Shown: one piece after another, positions 29,627 to 36,526 of the stretch
Position numbering within the stretch: the stretch's first letter is position 1
Layout of the letters: every line of letters begins with the position of its first letter
Assembly: GCF_020073745.1 (NCBI RefSeq)
Contig: NZ_JAIRAU010000035.1
Span: 152,342-216,341, forward strand
DNA length: 64,000 nt
Reading direction: 5' to 3'
Source of the DNA: Nannocystis pusilla
GTDB lineage: Bacteria; Myxococcota_A; Polyangia; Nannocystales; Nannocystaceae
Notes under the pieces: generated by a model
The model's database searches: none
The model's input: only the letters and a program-made list of their open reading frames with translations
What the model was told of the DNA's origin: nothing
Position numbers and translations under genes: made by a program

Positions 29627-30400
29627 GTGCTACGTCGTGTCGTCGCCGCCCGCTATGTCCTCCCGCTGCGCGAGGGCGGCTCGTTACCCGCGGTGGTCGA
29701 GGCCGAGGACGGCCGCGCCTACGTCGTCAAGTTCCGCGCCGCCGGACAGGGCGCGCGGTCGCTGGTGGCCGAGATCGTGGTCGGCGAGCTCGGCCGCGTG
29801 CTCGGCCTGCCGGTGCCGGAGCTGGTGCTCGTCGAGCTCGACGAGGCCGTCGGCCGCAACGAGGGCGACCCGGAGATCCGCGACCTCGTGGTCGCCAGCG
29901 CCGGCGACAACGTCGGCATGGCGTTCCTCGCCAACGCGATGGGCTTCGACCCCGCAGCCAGGCCGAAGCTCGACCCTGTCCTCGCGGCCAGGATCGTCGC
30001 CTTCGACGCGTTCGCGCAGAACGTCGACCGCACGGCCAAGAACACCAACCTGCTGTGGTGCACCGGCCAGCTCTGGCTCATCGACCACGGCGCGGCGCTC
30101 TACTGGCAGCACGACTGGGACGGCGGCCTCGCCGGCGCCGACGCCAGGTTCCCGCTGATCGCCCGCCACGTGCTGCTGCCGTGGGCCGCCCCGATCGCCG
30201 CCGAGCAGGCGTGGCTGACCGCCGGCCTGTCCGACGGGGCGATCGAGGCCGCCACCCTCGCGGTGCCCGAGGCGTGGTGGACCGCCCCGCCCGACCTGCC
30301 ACCCGAAGCCTACCGCGTCGCCTTCGCCGCCCGCCTGAAGGCCCGGCGCGACGCCGCCGCCGTCTACCTCGAGGAGGCCGACCGTGCGCGCACCGTTTGA
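29627..30400 (+). CDS. HipA-like kinase family protein
   Basis: A 257-residue protein of the HipA_2-like group. Recognisable segments are ARYVLPLREGGSLPAVVEAEDG at the N-terminus, the ATP-binding lysine in YVVKFRAAGQG, VDRTAKNTNLLW as the catalytic D...N motif, and LIDHGAALYW as the metal-binding DHG. GTG 29627 is preferred because family members begin at this strand; ATG 29555, overlapping the ferredoxin stop in ATGA, would add 24 residues and is the main alternative. The next gene, DUF3037, overlaps its end by 17 nt, a pair I recall as conserved in many bacteria. Whether it behaves like a toxin-antitoxin module is unknown. Confidence 0.78.
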   Translation: MLRRVVAARYVLPLREGGSLPAVVEAEDGRAYVVKFRAAGQGARSLVAEIVVGELGRVLGLPVPELVLVELDEAVGRNEGDPEIRDLVVASAGDNVGMAFLANAMGFDPAARPKLDPVLAARIVAFDAFAQNVDRTAKNTNLLWCTGQLWLIDHGAALYWQHDWDGGLAGADARFPLIARHVLLPWAAPIAAEQAWLTAGLSDGAIEAATLAVPEAWWTAPPDLPPEAYRVAFAARLKARRDAAAVYLEEADRARTV

Positions 30401-30761
30401 TTACGCGATCGTCCGCGTGGTCCCGCGGGTCGAACGCGAGGAGTTCGTCAACGTCGGCGTCATCGTCCACGCGCCGACCCGCGGCTTCCTCGGCTGCGCC
30501 ATCGCCCTCGACCGCGGCCGCGTCCTCGCCCTCCACGAGAAGGTCGACCTCGAGGCCCTCACCCGCCACCTCGACGCCTTCCGCGCCGTCTGCTACGGCG
30601 ACGCCGACGCCGGCTCGATCGCCGCCCTCCCGCTCTCCGAGCGCTTCCACTGGCTCGTCGCCCCCCGCAGCACCATCATCCAGACCTCCGCCGTCCACGG
30701 CGGCGTCTGCAGCGACCCCACCTTCGCCCTGCGCGACCTGTTTAAAAAGCGCGTGGCGTGA
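30384..30761 (+). CDS. DUF3037 protein
   Basis: A 125-residue protein that opens FDYAIVRVVPRVEREEFVNVGVIVHAP, the defining DUF3037 motif, and continues SIAALPLSERFHWLVAPRSTIIQTSAVHGG, the second conserved block. The GTG 30384 start follows GGAGG at 8 nt and lies inside the end of the HipA-like gene, so translation is coupled. It is presumed to be the partner of the HipA-like protein. Its activity is not established. Confidence 0.82.
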   Translation: MRAPFDYAIVRVVPRVEREEFVNVGVIVHAPTRGFLGCAIALDRGRVLALHEKVDLEALTRHLDAFRAVCYGDADAGSIAALPLSERFHWLVAPRSTIIQTSAVHGGVCSDPTFALRDLFKKRVA

Positions 30762-30779
30762 ACGGGCCGCTCGTTCGGC

Positions 30780-30851
30780 GTGTCCCTGGGGACATGTCGT
30801 TTCGACCATGTCTATTCGGACACGGCTTCGAGGACATGGTGAATCGGACAC
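30780..30851. repeat. Dispersed-repeat cluster after DUF3037
   Basis: TGTCCC-TG-GGGACA (30781-30794, perfect 6-bp arms), then CATGTC, GGACAC, GGACATG and GGACAC half-sites spaced 10-20 bp fill 72 bp. This is the densest cluster in the window. It lies in the 325-bp gap between the convergent DUF3037 and DEAD-box genes, where no gene is seen. Confidence 0.7.
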
Positions 30852-30968
30852 GCGCGACTCGTCGAGCCGCGTGCGACGACCTCGAGCTTGCGACGTCGCG
30901 GACCGCTGCGCCTGCCTGCGCGAAGCCTTCGCCCGCGCCCCGATCGTGACGATGCCCCAAAAGCACCG

Positions 30969-30995
30969 CAGAGGGCCGACTTCGCCGGCCCTCTG
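30969..30995. terminator. Hairpin between convergent genes
   Basis: CAGAGGGCCG-ACTTCGC-CGGCCCTCTG is a perfect 10-bp stem with a 7-nt loop, about 90 bp before the end of the helicase gene. Its right arm runs into another repeat-family copy, TGTCCGAAGGGACA (30994-31007). No U-tract follows. Confidence 0.6.
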
Positions 30996-31086
30996 TCCGA
31001 AGGGACATCTCGTCCTCGGTCCCTGAGCCTCTCGGCGACCTGCCGGCCCGCCGAGTCGCGCTGGCGACCGCGACGGTCGCAGGCTC

Positions 31087-32400
31087 CTAGCGCGCCGGGG
31101 GCCGGCGGCCCGCCTGCACCCCGCGCTGCGGCTGGTTGGCCGGCCGGCGCGGCTGCTGCGGTCGCGGCTGCGCCCGCTGCTGCGGCTGGCGCTGCTGCTG
31201 TTGCGGCTGCGCCCGCGCCGGCTCGGCGACCGAGCCCGCGAACGGGTGGTTGTGCACGATCGGCACCCGGCGCTGGATCAGCCGCTCGATGCCCTTGAGG
31301 CGCGTCTGCTCCTCGCCGCTGCAGAACGACAGCGCGACGCCCTGCGAGCCCGCGCGGGCCGTGCGGCCGATCCGGTGCACGTAGGCCTCCGGGTCCATCG
31401 GCAGGTCGTAGTTGATGACGTGGGAGATCCCGCTGACGTCGATGCCGCGCGCGGCGAGGTCGGTGGCGACGAGGACGCGGACCTGGCCGTCCTTGAAGCG
31501 CGAGAGCGCCCGCAGGCGGGTGCTCTGGGCCTTGTCGCCGTGGATCGCCTCGGCGTGGATCTGGCCCTGCGCGAGCTGGCGAGCGACGCGGTCGGCCCCG
31601 TGCTTGGTGCGGGTGAAGACGATCGCGCGGGTGACGTTGCCGTCGCCGAGCACGTGGCGCAGCAGCTCGCGCTTGTGCTCCTGGGCCACGAAGTAGACCG
31701 ACTGGGTGATGGCGTCGGGCGCCGACGCGACCGGCGTGGCCTCGATGTGCAGCGGGTCGCGCAGCACCTGGGCCGCCAGCGGGGCGATCTCGGGCGGCAT
31801 CGTCGCCGAGAACAGCAGCGTCTGGCGCTGCCGCGGCAGCACGCCGACGACGCGGCGGATCGACGGCAGGAAGCCCTCGTCGAGCATGCGGTCGGCCTCG
31901 TCGAGGACGAAGAACTCGACCCGCTGCAGGCGGACCAGCCCCTGGGCCATCAGATCGACCAGGCGGCCCGGGCACGCGACCAGCAGGTCGACGCCGGCGC
32001 GCAGCGCCTGGACCTGGTTCTGCATGCCGACGCCGCCGTAGATGACCGCGTGGCGCAGCCCGGTGAAGCGGGCGTAGGCGGCGATCCGGTCGCCGATCTG
32101 GGCCGCCAGCTCGCGCGTCGGCGTCAGGATCAGGGCGCGGACGCCCGCCTCGCGCGGGGCCGGGCGCGCGAGCATCTGATGCACGATCGGCAGCACGAAC
32201 GCCGCCGTCTTGCCGGTGCCCGTCTGGGCGCAGCCGAACAGGTCGCGGCCGGCCAGCGCAGGCGGAATGGCCGCGGCCTGGATCGGCGTCGGCGTGGTGT
32301 GGCCCTCGTGGCGCAGCGCGCGGAGGAGCGTCTCGGACAGGCCCAGCGCGGCGAAATCAGACGCCTGGGCAGGAGGAACGACAGAAGAATTGTCTTGCAC
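31087..32400 (-). CDS. DEAD-box ATP-dependent RNA helicase
   Basis: A 437-residue RhlE-like helicase. All core motifs are visible: the Q motif (FAALGLSETLLRALRHEG...TPTPIQAAAIP), motif I AQTGTGKT, Ia PTRELA, Ib CPGR, II VLDEADRM, III SATMP, V TDLAARGIDV and VI HRIGRTARAG. The C-terminal tail from about residue 390 is rich in Gln, Pro and Arg (QPQQQQRQPQQ), as in many cold-linked bacterial helicases. GTG 32400 is chosen; longer starts would add an Arg-rich, non-conserved segment. A 405-bp gap separates it from the RRM gene on the same strand, with a hairpin at 32429-32448, so post-transcriptional control is likely. Confidence 0.93.
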   Translation of the reverse strand: MQDNSSVVPPAQASDFAALGLSETLLRALRHEGHTTPTPIQAAAIPPALAGRDLFGCAQTGTGKTAAFVLPIVHQMLARPAPREAGVRALILTPTRELAAQIGDRIAAYARFTGLRHAVIYGGVGMQNQVQALRAGVDLLVACPGRLVDLMAQGLVRLQRVEFFVLDEADRMLDEGFLPSIRRVVGVLPRQRQTLLFSATMPPEIAPLAAQVLRDPLHIEATPVASAPDAITQSVYFVAQEHKRELLRHVLGDGNVTRAIVFTRTKHGADRVARQLAQGQIHAEAIHGDKAQSTRLRALSRFKDGQVRVLVATDLAARGIDVSGISHVINYDLPMDPEAYVHRIGRTARAGSQGVALSFCSGEEQTRLKGIERLIQRRVPIVHNHPFAGSVAEPARAQPQQQQRQPQQRAQPRPQQPRRPANQPQRGVQAGRRPPAR

Positions 32401-32805
32401 GGAGAGTTCTCGAACGGCGTGCGAGGGGCGCGGACCGAGGGGTCCGCGAGGACGCGGGACTGCGGTGCAGCCCGAGTCGGACCTGCGCCTGGGCGGCCGT
32501 GACTTCAAGGGAGCCGCGGTGGGCCCTGAAGCGAGTCCGCAACGCCCTCGCAGCGTCACGAACAAAGGTTGCGGACGGGTACCACGCCTCGCCGAACGAC
32601 GCAACGACGTGGCCATCGCGGCCATGAGCACGTCTCGGCCCGAGCACGGCGGACCCGCGAGCCGCGACGGAACGACGACCGCGAACCGGCGAGCCTCGAC
32701 AAGAGGGCGGGCATGGACCAGCGGGCGCGGACCGGCGAGCCTCGACGGAGAGACGACGAAGCGGCCGGCCGGGCGATCACCGGCCTGAAGGCGACGCGAC
32801 CGGGC
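32401..32805 (-). other. Leader region between RRM and helicase genes
   Basis: This 405-bp region has no convincing gene. It contains the hairpin at 32429-32448 and two copies of CCGGCGAGCCTCGAC-like sequence at about 32687-32701 and 32732-32746. It could be a long 5' leader of the helicase transcript. Confidence 0.5.
32429..32448 (-). promoter_or_regulatory. Leader hairpin upstream of helicase start
   Basis: CGCGGACC-GAGG-GGTCCGCG is a perfect 8-bp-arm hairpin ending 28 nt upstream of the GTG 32400 start. It is well placed to affect translation initiation or stability of the helicase message. Confidence 0.45.
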
Positions 32806-33270
32806 TCAGCGGCGCTCGGTGGCGACGTTGACGACGATCGACGAGCCCTTGAGGTCGGAGCCGTTGAGCGCCTCGATGACCCTGGGGGCGTCCTTGCGAT
32901 TGGCCATGGTGACGAAGCCGAACCCGCGCGACGCGCCGGTCTCGCGCTCGGTCATGACGACCGCGTCGGCGACCACGCCGAAGGCGCTGAAGGCGGTGCG
33001 CAGGTCGCTGGCGGTGGTCGAATGACTCAGGCTGCCGACGAACAGGCGGACCGGGATGGTCGCGGCGGAGCGCTCCTGCCCGGGGTTCTCGATCGCCCGC
33101 ATCGCGTCTTCGATCGACGGGAGGTTGCCCGTGAGGTCCTCGGCGCTGGCGATCGGGATCTCCCGCGGACCACGCTCGCGGCGGTCGAGCCGGGCCTGGG
33201 CTTTTTCTTGCTTCTTCTTGGCCTGATTGGCCTCGCGGGACTTCTTCCCCTGAGAGTAGTAGTTGCTCAC
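32806..33270 (-). CDS. RRM RNA-binding protein
   Basis: A 154-residue protein. Residues 1-70 are basic and polar (SQGKKSREANQAKKKQEKAQ) and probably unstructured. The RRM follows, with RNP2 LFVGSL at 76-81 and RNP1 RGFGFVTM at 115-122, and SDLRTAFSAFGVV as the first helix. Bacterial RRM proteins of this size act as RNA chaperones, often linked to cold. The GTG 33270 start follows GGGAGA at 8 nt. It lies upstream of the DEAD-box helicase on the same strand, so the two may share RNA-remodelling work. Confidence 0.9.
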   Translation of the reverse strand: MSNYYSQGKKSREANQAKKKQEKAQARLDRRERGPREIPIASAEDLTGNLPSIEDAMRAIENPGQERSAATIPVRLFVGSLSHSTTASDLRTAFSAFGVVADAVVMTERETGASRGFGFVTMANRKDAPRVIEALNGSDLKGSSIVVNVATERR

Positions 33271-33517
33271 GTCTGGTCTCCCTGGTGAAGGTCGCGCACG
33301 TGACGGCGGGTCGAGTTGCGATAAATGTTCAAATGCGTCTCGGAGGGTGAGTGGCGAAACGGTTCGCCGGGGGTCCGCTCAGCTTACGGCAAAAAACGCC
33401 GCGGCGCCGCACCCATCTGGTCGGCGCGAGCGCCGGTCCGCAGCGTACGGCCCGCGCGGCCCCGCGAAGGGCGTTTGTCGCGCCAGCGTTCGCTTGCGCA
33501 CACGCCCTGCGCCGCCG

Positions 33518-34180
33518 TCACGCCGGCCCGCGCTCCAGCGGGAACACGGCGACCGTACACAGTCGGTTGCCCAGGCGGTCGCCGATCGCCACCGACCGCT
33601 GTTCGCGGGGCTGCAGCCGCAGCCCGCGCACGCTGGCCCCCGAGGACCACACGTCGAGGTCGTGCCCGGCGATCGCCGCGTCGGCCGTGAACAGCACCAG
33701 CACCGCGGCCCCGTGCAGGATGTGCGGGTCGGCGGCCAACTTGGCGATGTCCTTCCAGACAGGTCGCTGCAGCGCCGCCGCATACGCGCGGTTGGGCCCG
33801 CGCTCGTTGTGCTGGGCCACGACCTTGACCTCGAGCCAGGCGGCGTCGACCAGCGCCACCGCGTCGGCCGGCGCGAACAGCCCGAGCTGCGCCTCCGGGT
33901 CGGCGAGCGGCCGGCCACCTGGCGTGACGACCATGTCGCAACGGACACCCTCGCTGCGGCGCCGCAGCCCCCGGTCGCGCGGGAACCGGACCTCGGCCGC
34001 CACGCCGTAGCCGGCCCCGCGCAGGCCCTCGCGCAGGACCGGGTGCAGCTCGAGCTCCAGGCGAGCGTCGAGCCCCCGCACCGCCTGCTCGAGCTCGACC
34101 TCGGCGGACGCGGCCGCCACCCCGGCCGCCAGCGCGTCCGCGATGTCATCCCAGCGCCAGTCGGCGGTCGACGAGGTCAC
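33518..34180 (-). CDS. Hypothetical protein, possible PD-(D/E)XK nuclease fold
   Basis: A 220-residue protein with a possible nuclease core: Glu63 (AAEVRFP), Asp82 in VRCDMVV and Glu117-Val-Lys119 in DAAWLEVKVV give a D-x(n)-ExK arrangement on predicted strands. The rest is mixed alpha/beta (LAADPHILHGAAVLVLFTAD). No family is recognised, and the nuclease reading rests on three residues. The GTG 34180 start has no clear ribosome binding site. The dispersed-repeat copy at 33747-33764 is read within RPVWKDIAK. It shares no obvious operon with its neighbours. Confidence 0.55.
   Translation of the reverse strand: MTSSTADWRWDDIADALAAGVAAASAEVELEQAVRGLDARLELELHPVLREGLRGAGYGVAAEVRFPRDRGLRRRSEGVRCDMVVTPGGRPLADPEAQLGLFAPADAVALVDAAWLEVKVVAQHNERGPNRAYAAALQRPVWKDIAKLAADPHILHGAAVLVLFTADAAIAGHDLDVWSSGASVRGLRLQPREQRSVAIGDRLGNRLCTVAVFPLERGPA
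33747..33764. repeat. Dispersed repeat copy inside gene
   Basis: ATGTCCTTCCAGACAGGT carries TGTCC and GACA arms with the family spacing, read within RPVWKDIAK on the minus strand. Confidence 0.45.
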
Positions 34181-34247
34181 GCGGCGAGCTTAGCGCTGAC
34201 GTCCGCGCTCGACCACGCCGGCGACGTCGTCAGCGCGCTCACGCAAT

Positions 34248-34280
34248 GACATGTCTTGAAAGACATGTCCGTTCGAACAT
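34248..34280. repeat. Paired GACATGTC repeat in divergent gap
   Basis: GACATGTC (34248-34255) and GACATGTC (34262-34269) followed by CGTTCGAACAT lie in the 208-bp gap between the divergent genes at 34180 and 34389. In this case the family lies in a promoter region rather than at 3' ends. Confidence 0.6.
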
Positions 34281-34388
34281 ATTACGGTCCGCGGCGCGGC
34301 CGCCGGCCTCGCTTGTGCAGAGCGCGCGCTTGCGAGCCCCGCTGCGCCTCGGCTATGCCTCGCGCCTCCCGACAGGAAGGTCCCCCCA

Positions 34389-35399
34389 ATGTCCCTGCTC
34401 AGCCCGGGCGCCGTGCTCCGCTACGAGATGGCCGACGACGACGCCGCCGACAACTACGAATTCCAGATCCTCGAGACCGACGACCAGCTCGTGCTCTCGA
34501 GCGCCTTCGAGGACGGCGAGCCCGAGGCCGTGGTCGCGTTCAGCAACGACAGCCTGGCCGACAGCCGCACGATCGCGGTGCTGTCGCAGGGCTCGTGGCT
34601 GAGCGGCGCGCTCGAGGAGCCGACGCAGGACGACGAGTGCGACCGCCTCGACGCCGACCTGCCGCCGTTCTTGCTCAGCCGGACGATGCTGTTCGAGCTG
34701 CGCGCCGGGGGGACGCGCCTGCGCTCGGAGTGGGCCGCGCCCGGCAGCGAGCCGCTGCCCCTGAAGCTGACCGAGCGGGCCACCGCGGAGCTCGAGATCG
34801 ACGGCGAGCCGCAAGAGCTCGCGGTGCTGGTCGCCAGCGGCGACGGCATCGAGGTGACCGTGGTCGACGACGAGGCGTGGCCGCTGGTGGTCGAGCGCGT
34901 CGAGGGCGACAACTACTGGCGCCTCCTCGCCATCGACCACGGCGAGCTCGGCGAGGGCGAGAACGAGGACGACGACGAGGACCTGCCGCCGCCCGAGCCC
35001 GCCGGCCCGCTCGCCGCCACCGGCCAGATCTCCGGCGACGCCTTCGTCGCCCTGGCCCGGCGCCTCGGCGTCGCCGGCATGGACATGGACTACCAGGGCT
35101 CGCGCTTCTCGCTGCTCGACGCCGAGCGCAAGATCGTCATCTCCGCCGACTACAAGATCGTGCTCGTCGCCATGCCCGGCGGGGTGCTCCGCCGCGCCCA
35201 CGTGTTCGACCGCTACATCCCCGACCAGGTGCTCGGGCCGCTCGAGGGCGACGACCCGGTCGACCTGCCCGGCTCGCTGAAGGACGGGCTGGCGATCGCC
35301 GAGAAGCTGGCCGAACGCGCCGGCGCCGACGTGCTCTACCCCGACGCGCTCGGGCCGATGTACATCGCCCTGTTCAACGTCCGCGCGCTCGCCGACTGA
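34389..35399 (+). CDS. Hypothetical acidic protein
   Basis: A 336-residue soluble, acidic protein without signal peptide or membrane helix. Residues 1-190 are beta-rich (GAVLRYEMADDDAADNYEF, LVLSSAFEDGEPEAVVAFS) and an acidic linker follows (EGENEDDDEDLPPPEP). The C-terminal part starts GQISGDAFVALARRLGVAGMD and includes FDRYIPDQVLGPL. No conserved motif is recognised. ATG 34389 has AAGG about 10 nt upstream. It stands alone between divergent and downstream lipoprotein genes. Confidence 0.65.
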   Translation: MSLLSPGAVLRYEMADDDAADNYEFQILETDDQLVLSSAFEDGEPEAVVAFSNDSLADSRTIAVLSQGSWLSGALEEPTQDDECDRLDADLPPFLLSRTMLFELRAGGTRLRSEWAAPGSEPLPLKLTERATAELEIDGEPQELAVLVASGDGIEVTVVDDEAWPLVVERVEGDNYWRLLAIDHGELGEGENEDDDEDLPPPEPAGPLAATGQISGDAFVALARRLGVAGMDMDYQGSRFSLLDAERKIVISADYKIVLVAMPGGVLRRAHVFDRYIPDQVLGPLEGDDPVDLPGSLKDGLAIAEKLAERAGADVLYPDALGPMYIALFNVRALAD

Positions 35400-35526
35400 C
35401 ACGACCGACGCGAGGCAGCGCGAGAGTCCGCGCCCGTGACGGGGTGCGGACTTTCGCGCGTTCGGCGGCGCGGAAATTTCTGCAATTGGTCCGCGGGACT
35501 TGAGACTCCACCGGCGGAGCCATCCC

Positions 35527-36453
35527 ATGCACATCGCCAGCGCCGTCGCCCTCACCACCCTCGCCCTCGCCCTGCTCTGCCCCGCCTGCGCGCCCGACGA
35601 CGAGGACCTCGAGTTCCGCATCACCAGCGGCAGCGGCAGCGGCAGCGGCAGCGGCCCGGGCACCGTCTTCAACACCAACATGGTCGACGACGCGTGGGTC
35701 TCCGAGCTGTACCAGCCGATGGGCGACCCGCACCTCGGCATCGTCCTCGACGAGGTTGAAGTGCCGGGTGGCGCGGCGGTGACGCACTTCGAGGTCGACG
35801 ACGGCGAGCTCGCCGTGTTCGGCAAGGAGGGCGGCGTCTACACCGGGGAGACCGCGCTCGACTCGGTCTGGCGGCTTCACATCCCGACGTACAGCACCAC
35901 CAAGCCGACGTGGATGCGCCTCGCCGAGCGCGTCGAGCTCGACGGCTGGCCGCACTACCGGTTCACCGGCGCGTACGGCCAGGGGACCTGCGCCGGCGGC
36001 CCCGGCCCGATCTACACCCGCCTGCTGCCCGGCTTCACCCTCGACGAGGGGACCGGCGGCATCAAGCCGCTCGCGGGCAACACCTACGTCGCGTGTACCA
36101 ACGGCGCCACCGGCAAGGCGGCCGCGCTCGGCTACTATGACCTGTCGGTCGGCCTCGGCGACTTCACCCCGCTCGAGGTGGCGATCCGGGTCATCCGCGC
36201 CGATTATTGCTACGACGGCGTGTCGCACACGACCCCCGGCGTCGAGGTACACATCGAGGATCGCTGGGGCGTGCTCGGCGAGCCGAGCGACGGGCCGATC
36301 GAGGCGGTGTGGGGCGCCCACGGGCTCGTCTGCAGCAACTTCGGCCGCTCGGGCCCGATCGCGTCGTGCGGCGCGCTGTTCCAGGCGGCCTGCGCCGAGG
36401 GCACGGCCCTCCCCGATTACCCTGACGGGTTGTTCATCACGCGCCTGCCCTGA
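35527..36453 (+). CDS. ADYC-domain lipoprotein
   Basis: A 308-residue lipoprotein. The signal MHIASAVALTTLALALLCPAC gives acylation at Cys18 or Cys21, followed by a Gly/Ser repeat (SGSGSGSGSGP). The core ends with RVIRADYCYDG and then VHIEDRWGVLG, the ADYC signature, with nearby cysteines (GTCAGG, VACTNG, LVCSNF, ASCGAL, AACAEG). It shares the arrangement of the protein at 18755 but lacks the NDFKL repeats. ATG 35527 follows GGAG at 9 nt. The sulfatase-like gene downstream is 74 bp away on the same strand and might be co-transcribed. Function unknown. Confidence 0.82.
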   Translation: MHIASAVALTTLALALLCPACAPDDEDLEFRITSGSGSGSGSGPGTVFNTNMVDDAWVSELYQPMGDPHLGIVLDEVEVPGGAAVTHFEVDDGELAVFGKEGGVYTGETALDSVWRLHIPTYSTTKPTWMRLAERVELDGWPHYRFTGAYGQGTCAGGPGPIYTRLLPGFTLDEGTGGIKPLAGNTYVACTNGATGKAAALGYYDLSVGLGDFTPLEVAIRVIRADYCYDGVSHTTPGVEVHIEDRWGVLGEPSDGPIEAVWGAHGLVCSNFGRSGPIASCGALFQAACAEGTALPDYPDGLFITRLP

Positions 36454-36526
36454 CGGTCGCTGCGAACCGGGCGATCGGGGCTCGACGGCCGTGCGCCGCG
36501 AGCCTCGGCGGGATTACAATCCCGTC

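Noticed and set aside
30774..31010. CRISPR-like array from the cluster of short repeats
   Set aside because: Spacing is irregular (about 10-20 bp), copies are inverted and degenerate, and no cas gene is nearby.
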